DNA of 64,000 bases from Streptomyces carminius (GCF_002794255.1 NZ_PGGW01000068.1:1-64000), one strand, 5' to 3'. Positions 25,504 through 33,507 are shown, counted from the first letter of the stretch. The notes: generated by a model from the sequence alone, not told the origin. Program-made: numbers and translations.

Positions 25504-25584
25504 CGGCGGCACTCCTCACGGGCGGACACCTCGACGCGGTACGGGGCCAGCGTACCGGCGCGGGTGCGCGCAACGCGCCGTGCG

Positions 25585-25611
25585 TTGGCACTCCGGTTGA
25601 CTGAGTGCTAA
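25585..25611 (+). promoter_or_regulatory. CIRCE operator 1 (HrcA site)
   Basis: TTGGCACTC, a 9-bp spacer and GAGTGCTAA reproduce the CIRCE consensus with one changed base in the left arm. It overlaps the -35 element of the groES promoter, so bound HrcA would block RNA polymerase. Confidence 0.9.
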
Positions 25612-25625
25612 CGCCCGCATAGTCT
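25597..25625 (+). promoter_or_regulatory. groES-groEL promoter
   Basis: TTGACT (25597-25602), a 17-bp spacer and TAGTCT (25620-25625) form a strong principal-sigma promoter. The -35 lies inside CIRCE 1, and the expected start site near 25632 falls at the edge of CIRCE 2. Confidence 0.8.
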
Positions 25626-25630
25626 CGGAT

Positions 25631-25657
25631 CTGGCACTCCCCCATGGAGAGTGCCAA
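25631..25657 (+). promoter_or_regulatory. CIRCE operator 2 (HrcA site)
   Basis: CTGGCACTC, a 9-bp spacer and GAGTGCCAA form a second CIRCE-type dyad 19 bp downstream of the first. It sits at the start of the transcript, about 100 bp before the groES start codon. Confidence 0.85.
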
Positions 25658-25758
25658 TCCAGCGACAGGCAGATCCGGCACCCGCGACGACGGATCTACC
25701 AGGTCGCCACCCCAGACATCCAAACCCCGCTGAGATCTCCGAAGGGGGAGGTCGGATC

Positions 25759-26070
25759 GTGACGACCGCCACTAGCTCCAAGGTTGCCATCAAGCCGCTC
25801 GAGGACCGCATCGTGGTCCAGCCGCTCGACGCGGAACAGACCACGGCCTCGGGCCTGGTCATCCCGGACACGGCCAAGGAGAAGCCCCAGGAGGGCACCG
25901 TCCTGGCCGTCGGTCCGGGCCGCTTCGAGAACGGCAACCGGCTGCCGCTCGACGTCAAGGTCGGCGACATCGTGCTGTACAGCAAGTACGGCGGCACCGA
26001 GGTGAAGTACAGCGGCGAGGAGTACCTCGTCCTCTCGGCTCGCGACGTCCTCGCGATCATCGAGAAGTAA
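25759..26070 (+). CDS. groES: co-chaperonin GroES
   Basis: Ten-kDa lid of the chaperonin. The 103-residue product has IKPLEDRIVVQPLDAEQTTASGLVIPD (in parts IKPLEDRIVVQPL, TASGLVIPD), GTVLAVGPG, VGDIVLYSKYGGTEVKY and the terminal LVLSARDVLAIIE. GTG 25759 follows GGGGGAGG by seven bases; an earlier in-frame start is unsupported. First gene of the groES-groEL1 operon, under heat-shock control by HrcA as shown by two CIRCE sites. Confidence 0.98.
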   Translation: MTTATSSKVAIKPLEDRIVVQPLDAEQTTASGLVIPDTAKEKPQEGTVLAVGPGRFENGNRLPLDVKVGDIVLYSKYGGTEVKYSGEEYLVLSARDVLAIIEK

Positions 26071-26189
26071 GAAGCAGGCGGCGAAGGCCGCCTGTGATCC
26101 GCGCCCCGGCACCCGCCTCTGACACAGCCGGGGCCGGGGCGCGGATCGTTCGACGAGGACCCCACAGGCCCGGGAGGACCGAAGCAACC

Positions 26190-27815
26190 ATGGCGAAGAT
26201 CCTGAAGTTCGACGAGGACGCCCGTCGCGCCCTCGAGCGCGGCGTCAACAAGCTTGCCGACACCGTGAAGGTGACGATCGGCCCCAGGGGCCGCAACGTC
26301 GTCATCGACAAGAAGTTCGGCGCCCCGACCATCACCAACGACGGTGTCACCATCGCCCGTGAGGTCGAGGTCGACGACCCCTACGAGAACATGGGCGCCC
26401 AGCTCGTGAAGGAGGTGGCGACCAAGACCAACGACATCGCGGGCGACGGCACCACCACCGCCACCGTGCTGGCCCAGGCGCTGGTCCGCGAGGGCCTGCG
26501 CAACGTCGCCGCCGGCGCGTCCCCCGCCGCCCTGAAGAAGGGCATCGACGCCGCGGTCAAGGCCGTCTCCGACGAGCTGCTCGCCGTCGCGCGGCCGATC
26601 GACGAGAAGTCCGACATCGCCGCCGTCGCCGCGCTGTCCGCCCAGGACAAGCAGGTCGGCGAGCTGATCGCCGAGGCGATGGACAAGGTCGGCAAGGACG
26701 GTGTGATCACCGTCGAGGAGTCCAACACCTTCGGTCTGGAGCTGGACTTCACCGAGGGCATGGCCTTCGACAAGGGTTACCTGTCGCCGTACATGGTGAC
26801 CGACCAGGAGCGGATGGAGGCCGTCCTCGACGACCCGTACATCCTGATCCACCAGGGCAAGATCTCCTCCATCCAGGACCTGCTGCCGCTGCTGGAGAAG
26901 ATCATCCAGGCGAACAGCTCCAAGCCGCTGCTGATCATCGCCGAGGACGTCGAGGGCGAGGCCCTGTCCACGCTGGTGGTCAACAAGATCCGCGGCACCT
27001 TCAACGCGGTGGCCGTCAAGGCCCCGGGCTTCGGCGACCGCCGCAAGGCGATGCTCGGCGACATGGCGACGCTGACCGGCGCCACCGTCATCGCCGAGGA
27101 GGTCGGCCTGAAGCTGGACCAGGCCGGTCTGGACGTGCTGGGCACCGCCCGCCGCGTGACCGTCACCAAGGACGACACCACCATCGTCGACGGCGGCGGC
27201 AAGAGCGAGGACGTGCAGGGCCGGGTCGCGCAGATCAAGGCCGAGATCGAGACCACCGACTCCGACTGGGACCGCGAGAAGCTGCAGGAGCGCCTCGCCA
27301 AGCTGGCCGGCGGCGTGTGCGTGATCCGGGTGGGCGCGGCCACCGAGGTCGAGCTCAAGGAGAAGAAGCACCGTCTGGAGGACGCCATCTCCGCGACCCG
27401 CGCCGCGGTCGAGGAGGGCATCGTCTCCGGCGGTGGTTCCGCGCTGGTCCACGCCGCCAAGGTGCTGGAAGGCAGCCTGGGCAAGGAGGGCGACGAGGCC
27501 ACCGGTGTCGCGGTCGTCCGCAAGTCGCTGGTCGAGCCGATGCGCTGGATCGCCGAGAACGCCGGCCTGGAGGGCTACGTCATCACCTCCAAGGTCGCCG
27601 AGCTGGAGAAGGGCCACGGCTTCAACGCCGCCACCGGCGAGTACGTCGACCTGGTCAAGGCCGGCGTCATCGACCCGGTGAAGGTCACCCGCTCCGCCCT
27701 GGAGAACGCCGCCTCCATCGCCTCGCTGCTGCTGACGACCGAGACCCTGGTCGTGGAGAAGCCCGCCGAGGAGGAGCCGGAGGCCGCCGGCCACGGTCAC
27801 GGCCACGCCCACTGA
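26190..27815 (+). CDS. groEL: chaperonin GroEL1
   Basis: Sixty-kDa chaperonin, 541 residues, with TIGPRGRNVVID, DGVTIAREVEV, the ATP-binding GDGTTTATVLAQ and IVSGGGSAL. The C-terminus ends GHGHGHAH, a His-rich tail typical of the actinobacterial GroEL1 encoded next to groES, unlike the GGM tail of the main GroEL2. The start ATG 26190 has GGGAGGACC upstream. It is co-transcribed with groES (119 bp apart) and closed by the long palindrome at 27874-27909. Confidence 0.97.
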   Translation: MAKILKFDEDARRALERGVNKLADTVKVTIGPRGRNVVIDKKFGAPTITNDGVTIAREVEVDDPYENMGAQLVKEVATKTNDIAGDGTTTATVLAQALVREGLRNVAAGASPAALKKGIDAAVKAVSDELLAVARPIDEKSDIAAVAALSAQDKQVGELIAEAMDKVGKDGVITVEESNTFGLELDFTEGMAFDKGYLSPYMVTDQERMEAVLDDPYILIHQGKISSIQDLLPLLEKIIQANSSKPLLIIAEDVEGEALSTLVVNKIRGTFNAVAVKAPGFGDRRKAMLGDMATLTGATVIAEEVGLKLDQAGLDVLGTARRVTVTKDDTTIVDGGGKSEDVQGRVAQIKAEIETTDSDWDREKLQERLAKLAGGVCVIRVGAATEVELKEKKHRLEDAISATRAAVEEGIVSGGGSALVHAAKVLEGSLGKEGDEATGVAVVRKSLVEPMRWIAENAGLEGYVITSKVAELEKGHGFNAATGEYVDLVKAGVIDPVKVTRSALENAASIASLLLTTETLVVEKPAEEEPEAAGHGHGHAH

Positions 27816-27873
27816 GGCACCCGCTGAGGCGTCCGCCGGGGCCGCACCTTCCCGGCCCCGGCCGCCGCGCGGT

Positions 27874-27909
27874 ACGGTCCGGCTCCCCCCGCGGGGGGAG
27901 CCGGACCGT
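27874..27909. terminator. 36-bp perfect palindrome, groEL terminator
   Basis: The sequence from 27874 to 27909 is fully self-complementary (18 + 18 bp, with C6/G6 at the centre). It lies between groEL and the convergent SDR gene, so it probably stops transcription from both sides. Confidence 0.8.
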
Positions 27910-27935
27910 TGTCGTGCCGCCGCCGGTACGGCCCG

Positions 27936-28706
27936 TCACCTCGGGCCGAAGCGCCCGACGCTGGAGGACACGCGGGAGACCAGGCCGCGGGGCGCCAGCC
28001 GGGCCACGCCCAGGAGCGTCTTGTAACGCGGGTCCGGAATGCACAGGACCCGGCCCCTGGCCAGATCCGCCATGGCCGTGTCCACGACGCGGTCCGCGTT
28101 CAGCCACATCCACCCCGGCACCTTCTCCGTCCGCATCTCGGCGCGCTGGTGGAACTCGGTCCGCACGAAGCCCGGACACAGCGCCATCAGCCGCACCCCC
28201 GACGGGCCCAGGTCCCGGGCCGCGCCCTGGGTGAACTGCGCGATCCACGCCTTGGAGGCACCGTAGGTGCCGCGCGGCACGAAGGCCGTCACCGAGGACA
28301 CGTTGACCACCGCGCCCCGGCCCCGTTCGCGCATGCTCCCCACGGCCGCCGTGGTCAGCCGCAGCACGGCCTCGCAGTGCACCTTGAGCATCCGCAGCTC
28401 GTCCTCCATCGGGACCTCCGGATAGCGCCCCTTGTGGCCGAAGCCGGCGTTGTTGACCAGCATCTCGACCGGGTGCTTCCGGTCGCGGAGCCGCTCCTCG
28501 ACCGCCTCGATGCCCTCGTCCGTGGCCAGGTCGGCGGTGAGTATGGACGCCTCGACGCCGTGCCGGTCGTGCAGTTCCGTGGCGTGCCGCCGCAGCCGCT
28601 CGGTGTCCCGGGCCACCAGCACCACGTCGTGCTTGTCGCGCGCCAGCCGCCGGGCGAACGCCGCCCCGATGCCCGCGGTGGCTCCTGTGATCAGTGCAGT
28701 CGTCAT
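27936..28706 (-). CDS. SDR family NAD(P)-dependent oxidoreductase
   Basis: Classical short-chain dehydrogenase of 256 residues. It has the cofactor motif ITGATAGIGAAFARRLA at the N-terminus, LVNNAGFGHKG, the catalytic Ser in VVNVSSVTAF and the YGASK Tyr-Lys pair. Substrate cannot be told. The start ATG 28706 has TAGCGT (28713-28718 on the minus strand) 6 nt upstream and no SD, so it is probably leaderless. Confidence 0.92.
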   Translation of the reverse strand: MTTALITGATAGIGAAFARRLARDKHDVVLVARDTERLRRHATELHDRHGVEASILTADLATDEGIEAVEERLRDRKHPVEMLVNNAGFGHKGRYPEVPMEDELRMLKVHCEAVLRLTTAAVGSMRERGRGAVVNVSSVTAFVPRGTYGASKAWIAQFTQGAARDLGPSGVRLMALCPGFVRTEFHQRAEMRTEKVPGWMWLNADRVVDTAMADLARGRVLCIPDPRYKTLLGVARLAPRGLVSRVSSSVGRFGPR

Positions 28707-28744
28707 ACGGGCACGCTATCCGGCCGGGCGGACGGACCGGCCGG

Positions 28745-29572
28745 TCAGGAGGCGCCGGAAGCGCCGGGAGACGCCGGGGGGCGCGCCGTCCGGCCCCTCT
28801 TTTCGGTCTCCCCGGTCTCCCGGGCCTGCCCGGCGTACCGCCGCGCCTCCTCGTACTCCCGGGGCGGCAGCGCGTCCCCGGCGGCCAGGACGCGCGGGAG
28901 CAGTTCGCGCTCGGTGGTCAGCGCGCGGAAGAGGAAGGCGGAGGTCACCTCGTGGTCCGGCCGGTACAGGATCTCGACGGGGTCCCCGGCGCGGATCTCG
29001 CCCGGCTCGACCACCCGCAGATAGGCGCCGGGCACGGCTGCCCGGGTGAACCGCTTCAGCCAGCGTTCCGGGCGCTTCCCCGGATCACCGGAGGTCCCGG
29101 GACCTCCCGGACCCTCCTCGGCGCCCCGTGCGGAGGGGGACGCCGGGAGGACGCCCAGTTCCGTCAGCCGGCCGGTGAACGTGCGGCAGGGGGTGCGGGT
29201 GGTGGAGACCTCCAGCACCACCCGTTCCCCGACGCGCCAGCGCTCGCCGATCAGGGCGCCGCACACGTCGACTCCCGCGGTGGTCAGGTTCTCGCCGAAG
29301 ACGCCGTTCGGCAGGTCCCGGCCGAGGGCCGCCGCCCAGTCGTCCAGGTCCTCCCGGGCGTAGGCGTACACGGCCTGGTGGTCGCCGCCGTGGAAGCGCA
29401 GGTCGCCGACGAAGTCCCCGGCGAGCCCGCTGCCGCCCGCGCCCCTGGGGCCGGGCGCGGCCACGGCGACCGGGCCGTCGGCCGGCCGCTTGCCGATACC
29501 GGTGGCCCCGCCGGGGGCGTCGGTGTAGTCGGCGGCGCGGGGCCGGGCCAGGTTCACGGAGAGAAGTCGCAT
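28745..29572 (-). CDS. MOSC domain protein
   Basis: A 275-residue MOSC (molybdenum cofactor sulfurase C-terminal) protein of the YiiM/YflK-like type, thought to handle sulfur for Moco-linked or detoxifying reactions. It shows GDLRFHGGDHQAVYAYAREDLD, GVFGENLTTAGVDV, and the conserved Cys in TTRTPCRTFTGRL. A low-complexity insertion of about 25 residues (SARGAEEGPGG...) interrupts the domain after the Cys. The start ATG 29572 lies only 12 bp from an IS630 element, which sits in its TAGCCT -10 hexamer. Confidence 0.85.
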   Translation of the reverse strand: MRLLSVNLARPRAADYTDAPGGATGIGKRPADGPVAVAAPGPRGAGGSGLAGDFVGDLRFHGGDHQAVYAYAREDLDDWAAALGRDLPNGVFGENLTTAGVDVCGALIGERWRVGERVVLEVSTTRTPCRTFTGRLTELGVLPASPSARGAEEGPGGPGTSGDPGKRPERWLKRFTRAAVPGAYLRVVEPGEIRAGDPVEILYRPDHEVTSAFLFRALTTERELLPRVLAAGDALPPREYEEARRYAGQARETGETEKRGRTARPPASPGASGAS

Positions 29573-29582
29573 GGCAGGCAGG

Positions 29583-30671
29583 CTAGTGTCCTGAGTCGTT
29601 AGTTCGTGTGCAGTATGCGGCGAGGGTGTCGAGGATCTCGTCTGCGGTCTTGGTCCACATGAACGGCTTGGGGTTCTTGTTCCACTCGTTGATCCAGCCG
29701 CGGATGTCTCGTTCCAGCTCGACGACGCTGCGGTGGGCCGAGCGGCGGAGTTTGCGGCAGGTCAGCTCGGCGAACCAGCGCTCGACGAGGTTGAGCCAGG
29801 AGGCGGAGGTGGGGGTGAAGTGCAGGTGGAAGCGAGGGTGTCGCAGTAGCCACTTCTTGACCGCTTCGGTCTTGTGGGTGGCGTAGTTGTCCAGGACCAG
29901 GTGCAGGTCCAGGTCCTTGGGCACGGCGGCGTCGATGGTCTTCAGGAAGCGGAGGAACTCCTGGTGGCGGTGGCGTCGGTAGTGCTGGGCGATGACCGAG
30001 CCGGAGGCGATGTCCAGGGCGGCGAACAGGCTGGTGGTGCCGTGCCGGACGTAGTCGTGCGTCATCCGCGCCGGCGTGGTCGGTGCCAGCGGCAGCACCG
30101 GCTGGGTGCGGTCCAGGGCCTGGATCTGCGACTTCTCGTCCACCGCCAGAACCAGGGCGTTCTCCGGCGGGGACAGGTAGATGCCCACCACGTCACGGAC
30201 CTTGGTCACGAACTGCGGGTCGGTGGACAGCTTCCAGGTCTGCACGATGTGCGGCTTGAGGCCGAACGCCCGCCAGATCCGGGCCACGGCCGACTGCGAC
30301 ATGCCCGCGGCCTGGGCCATCGACCGCGTCGACCAGTGCGAATCCCCCGACGGGGGCGCCTGGTCCAGGGTCCGGGCGACCAGGGACTCCACCTGCTCGT
30401 CGGTGATCTGGCGCGGGGCACCGGAGCGCGGAGCGTCGACCAGCCCCTCAAGACGGTCGGAAGCGAACCTGGACCGCCACTTGCGCACCGTCTCCCGCGA
30501 GATACCGAGCTCCTGCGCGACCTGCGCGTTCGGGCGGCCCTCGGCGCATGCCAGCACGATCCTCGCGCGCAGCACCAGGGCCTGAGACGCGGTCCGCTTG
30601 CGCAACCAGCCTCGCAGTACGCGGCGTTCGCGCTCGGACAACTCCAATGACAACGGCTTCGGGCCCGGCAT
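29583..30671 (-). CDS. IS630 family transposase
   Basis: DDE transposase of 362 residues, apparently intact. The N-terminal helix-turn-helix has NAQVAQELGISRETVRKWRSRF, a linker domain follows, and the catalytic core shows Asp 178 (LAVDEKSQ), Asp 261 (LVLDNYATHK) and Glu 297 (WLNLVERWFAEL). The coding sequence runs through the terminal inverted repeat to the very end of the element. Its stop codon TAG is made of the duplicated target TA plus the first flanking base. Confidence 0.95.
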   Translation of the reverse strand: MPGPKPLSLELSERERRVLRGWLRKRTASQALVLRARIVLACAEGRPNAQVAQELGISRETVRKWRSRFASDRLEGLVDAPRSGAPRQITDEQVESLVARTLDQAPPSGDSHWSTRSMAQAAGMSQSAVARIWRAFGLKPHIVQTWKLSTDPQFVTKVRDVVGIYLSPPENALVLAVDEKSQIQALDRTQPVLPLAPTTPARMTHDYVRHGTTSLFAALDIASGSVIAQHYRRHRHQEFLRFLKTIDAAVPKDLDLHLVLDNYATHKTEAVKKWLLRHPRFHLHFTPTSASWLNLVERWFAELTCRKLRRSAHRSVVELERDIRGWINEWNKNPKPFMWTKTADEILDTLAAYCTRTNDSGH

Positions 30672-30714
30672 CCCCCAACCCTACAACCGCCAACGAACTA
30701 TCGACTCAGGACAC
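29586..30714. mobile_element. IS630-family insertion sequence, 1129 bp
   Basis: Terminal inverted repeats of 21 bp (29586-29606 and 30694-30714) match with one mismatch, each beginning GTGTCCTGAGTCG. TA dinucleotides flank both ends (29584-29585 and 30715-30716), the target duplication typical of IS630/Tc1-type elements. The single transposase gene is intact, so the element may be active. It landed between the divergent MOSC and LysR genes. Confidence 0.95.
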
Positions 30715-30796
30715 TAGAACAACGGCGGGCCCGGGCCCCGGCGGGGGCGAGCGGGTGCCCGGACGCCGGTCCGGCCCCGCCCGCGGAGTCCGCTTG

Positions 30797-30826
30797 TGGT
30801 GGAGCGGTGCTTATGGTGGAGCGGTG
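30797..30826 (+). repeat. 13-bp direct repeat before the LysR start
   Basis: TGGTGGAGCGGTG occurs at 30797-30809 and again at 30814-30826, a 17-bp period. The second copy contains the GTG start and overlaps the TATGGT hexamer (30812-30817). It may be a local duplication or an operator. Confidence 0.5.
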
Positions 30827-31774
30827 ATCGAGGCCCGCCATCTCCGGGTGCTGCGCACCGTGGCCCGCACCGGGTCGTTCTCCGCCGCCGCCCGCGAACT
30901 GGGCTGCACCCAGCCCGCCGTCAGCCAGCAGATGAGGGCGCTGGAGCGGACGGTGGGCACTTTGCTGCTGGTCCGCACGGGCCGGGAGACCCGGCTGACC
31001 GAGGCGGGCGAGGCGCTGGTGCGGCACGCCGCCGGCATCCTGGCCTCGCTGACCGCGGCCGAGGAGGAGGTCGCGGCCATCGCCGGGCTGCGGGCGGGCC
31101 GGGTGCGGCTGGTGTCCTTCCCCAGCGCCAGCGCCACCCTGGTGCCGGGTGCTTTCGCCGCGCTGCGCGCGGAGCACCCCGGCGTCCGGATGTCGCTGGT
31201 CGAGGCGCAGCCGCCGTCCTCGGTGGAGATGCTCCGCGAGGGGGAGTGCGAGATCGCGCTCGCCTACCGCTACCCGGACCCCGCCGCCGGTGCGGGCTCC
31301 GGTGCGCCGGAGGCCGGGCAGGAGCCCGGGCAGGAGGGCGAGGAGTGGGGGAAGGACGGACTGGTGGCGCGGCCGCTGCTCACCGACCGGCTCGTCGGGC
31401 TGGTCCCCCGGGACCACCGGCTGGCGGACGCGGAGCGCGTGGAACTCGCGGAACTGGCCGGGGAGTCCTGGATCGCGGGCTGTCCGCGCTGCCGCCGCCA
31501 GTTGGTGCGGATCTGCGGGCGGGCGGGTTTCACCCCGCGCATCGACTTCGCCACCGACGACTACCCGGCCGCGGTGGGGCTGGTCGGCGCGGGCCTGGGC
31601 GTGGCGGTGCTGTCCGAGATGGCGCTGGAGCCGGTGCGTCCCAGAGGGGTGCGGACGGTGCGGATCGGCCCGGAGGTGCGGCGCGAGGTGGTGGCGCTGA
31701 CGCTGCCGGACCTCGCGCGCGTACCGGTGGTCGCGGCCGTACTGGACCGGCTGTCCGCCGCCGCCCGGCGCTGA
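30824..31774 (+). CDS. LysR family transcriptional regulator
   Basis: A 316-residue LysR-type regulator. It has the N-terminal winged helix (LRVLRTVARTGSFSAAARELGCTQPAVSQQMRALE, read in parts) and a periplasmic-binding-protein-like effector domain starting RVRLVSFPSASATL. A Gly/Glu-rich insertion (PEAGQEPGQEGEEWG) interrupts the effector domain near residue 170. GTG 30824 lacks an SD site; TATGGT is 6 nt upstream. Before the IS insertion it would have been about 120 bp from the divergent MOSC gene, a possible target. Confidence 0.9.
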   Translation: MIEARHLRVLRTVARTGSFSAAARELGCTQPAVSQQMRALERTVGTLLLVRTGRETRLTEAGEALVRHAAGILASLTAAEEEVAAIAGLRAGRVRLVSFPSASATLVPGAFAALRAEHPGVRMSLVEAQPPSSVEMLREGECEIALAYRYPDPAAGAGSGAPEAGQEPGQEGEEWGKDGLVARPLLTDRLVGLVPRDHRLADAERVELAELAGESWIAGCPRCRRQLVRICGRAGFTPRIDFATDDYPAAVGLVGAGLGVAVLSEMALEPVRPRGVRTVRIGPEVRREVVALTLPDLARVPVVAAVLDRLSAAARR

Positions 31775-31857
31775 GCGGCCCGCCCCGCCCCGCCTCGCCT
31801 CACTCGCGTCCCGGGCCGGGCCGGACGGGGGACCGGTCCTTTTGGCGAAGCCGTCCG

Positions 31858-32163
31858 TCAGCCGCCGCCGGCCACGGCCAGCCGGCTGCGGGCCCGGCCC
31901 ATCAGCTCCTCGCGCTCGTCCTCGGTCAGACCGCCCCACACTCCGTACGGCTCGCGCACCGTGAGCGCGTGGGAGGCGCACTCCGACCGGACCGGGCAGC
32001 GCATGCAGACCTCCTTGGCGGAGGCCTCGCGCGCGCTGCGCGCCGCCCCTCGCTCTCCCTCGGGGTGGAAGAACAGCGAACTGTCGACTCCCCGGCAGGC
32101 GGCCAGCAGCTGCCAGTCCCACAGATCGGCGTTGGGCCCCGGTAGGCGGGAGAAATCTGCCAT
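31858..32163 (-). CDS. WhiB-like iron-sulfur regulator
   Basis: Small [4Fe-4S] transcription factor of 101 residues, presumably acting by binding the principal sigma factor. The four cluster cysteines are at 23, 53, 56 and 62 (AACRG; EVCMRCPVRSEC), followed by the GVWGG turn (74-78) and a basic C-terminal tail. ATG 32163 has AGAGGAC about seven bases upstream. It is divergent from bldM across a 388-bp region, the arrangement found in Streptomyces, where wbl genes often act in development. Confidence 0.93.
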   Translation of the reverse strand: MADFSRLPGPNADLWDWQLLAACRGVDSSLFFHPEGERGAARSAREASAKEVCMRCPVRSECASHALTVREPYGVWGGLTEDEREELMGRARSRLAVAGGG

Positions 32164-32551
32164 GGCTTGTCCTCTCGGAAGCGCACTGATGCCGGTGAAC
32201 CAGTCGAGAACAGTCACGACCGTACATCCACGGTACGAGTAGATGTAAATATGTATCTTCGCGATTCAGGCGGCAGACGCGAACAATAAAAAGAAAACCC
32301 GCCAAACAGGGCAAATGACGACACGGCCGCTGAACTGGGCCGGATACCCCCTCCGTGTCCGGGCCATCACGTAGGGTGTTGAAAGCGGGCGCCGGAGACC
32401 GTAACTCTTTCGGGTGACCGTCGTTGAGTGTGCGGAGGCGGTTGGCGAGGGCGAGTGCCGGACGGATGTCCGGGCCGGTCAACCGCACAGGTGACGATTC
32501 GTACCAGCCCTGGAGGCCAAAGGTGATGCGCATGAGCTGCGGAGGGCGACC
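32164..32551. promoter_or_regulatory. divergent regulatory region of wbl gene and bldM
   Basis: This 388-bp stretch has no gene. It includes an AT-rich patch near 32240-32300, unusual here and likely part of the WhiB-like gene's promoter region, and the BldN-type bldM promoter at 32400-32427. The bldM ribosome-binding site is GGAGGG just before 32552. Confidence 0.6.
32400..32427 (+). promoter_or_regulatory. sigma-BldN-type promoter of bldM
   Basis: CGTAAC (32400-32405), a 16-bp spacer and CGTTGA (32422-32427) match the ECF sigma factor BldN consensus described for bldM p1 in Streptomyces. The leader to the ATG would be about 117 nt. Confidence 0.85.
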
Positions 32552-33163
32552 ATGACTTCCGTCCTCGTCTGCGACGACTCCCCGCTCGCCCGAGAGGCGC
32601 TGCGCCGCGCGGTCGCGACCGTGCCCGGCGTGGAACGTGTGACCACGGCGGCCAACGGCGAGGAGGTCCTCCGCCGCTGGGGGGCCGACCGCTCCGATCT
32701 CATCCTGATGGACGTGCGGATGCCCGGTCTGGGCGGCGTCGAGACCGTGCGGCGCCTGCTGTCGGCCGATCCGGGCGCCCGCATCATCATGCTGACCGTC
32801 GCCGAGGACCTCGACGGGGTGGCGCTCGCCGTCGCCGCGGGGGCCCGCGGCTATCTGCACAAGGATGCCTCGCGCGCCGAACTGCGGGCCACGGTCACCC
32901 AGGCGCTGGCCGACCCCACCTGGCGGCTCGCGCCGCGCCGGCTGCGCTCGGCCGAGATGGGCGCCGCCCCCACCCTCACCGCGCGGGAGATCCAGGTCCT
33001 GGAGGGCATGAGCCACGGCCGTTCCAACGCCGAGATCGGGCGGGAGCTGTTCCTCTCCGAGGACACGGTGAAGACGCACGCGCGGCGGCTGTTCAAGAAA
33101 CTGGGCGCCTCCGACCGGGCACACGCCGTGGCGCTCGGTTTCCGCTGGGGGCTCGTCCGCTAG
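32552..33163 (+). CDS. bldM: developmental response regulator BldM
   Basis: Orphan NarL/FixJ-type response regulator needed for aerial hyphae; it acts as a homodimer and as a heterodimer with WhiI in Streptomyces. The 203-residue length equals known BldM. The receiver domain has CDDS (Asp 8, Asp 9), the potential phosphoacceptor Asp 54 in LILMDVRMPG and the Lys in YLHKDAS. The C-terminal LuxR-type helix-turn-helix reads LTAREIQVLEGMSHGRSNAEIG with EDTVKTHARRLFKKLG. A BldN-type promoter upstream supports the assignment. Confidence 0.95.
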   Translation: MTSVLVCDDSPLAREALRRAVATVPGVERVTTAANGEEVLRRWGADRSDLILMDVRMPGLGGVETVRRLLSADPGARIIMLTVAEDLDGVALAVAAGARGYLHKDASRAELRATVTQALADPTWRLAPRRLRSAEMGAAPTLTAREIQVLEGMSHGRSNAEIGRELFLSEDTVKTHARRLFKKLGASDRAHAVALGFRWGLVR

Positions 33164-33507
33164 GTGTTCCGTCCCGGGGCGCGGACGGCCGGGGCAGCCG
33201 GCCGGGGAGCCGTGGACTCCCCGCCCCACCGGCCCGCCGGGCCCGTCCGGCACGGGGACGGACCCCGGCCCGGAGGGGTTCCGCCCGGCCGCCGGCCGCG
33301 GACGGCGGCGGGGCCTTCGGGGGACGGCCCGGTGCCGTAATTTCGCGCGTGCCGCATCCTGGGGGTATGGAGTTCCTCGGGGACCGGACGGCCAGGCGTG
33401 AGGGGAGGGCGCGGGACGTGACAGCGAGTGCCCCTGTCCATAACGCTTCGGCGCACAACCACGGACGCGGTGCGGCGGAACTTCCGCCACGGGTGCACCA
33501 TGGACCG
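33164..33507. other. gap between bldM and ECF sigma gene
   Basis: Very GC-rich sequence with several small inverted repeats that could end bldM transcription. No gene is visible apart from a possible N-terminal extension of the sigma gene from GTG 33418, which has GGGAGG some distance upstream. Confidence 0.45.

Noticed and set aside
25512..25512. GTG at 25512 as the start of Uma2 copy 2
   Set aside because: The GAGGA site abuts this codon with no spacing; ATG 25503 has correct spacing.
30548..30823. N-terminal extension of the LysR frame into the IS630 element
   Set aside because: The extension reads IS sequence out of the transposase frame; the LysR domain starts at GTG 30824.
31820..31845. 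GGACCGGTCC followed by TTTT as a LysR terminator
   Set aside because: The palindrome has no loop and the stem is only five bp; not convincing.
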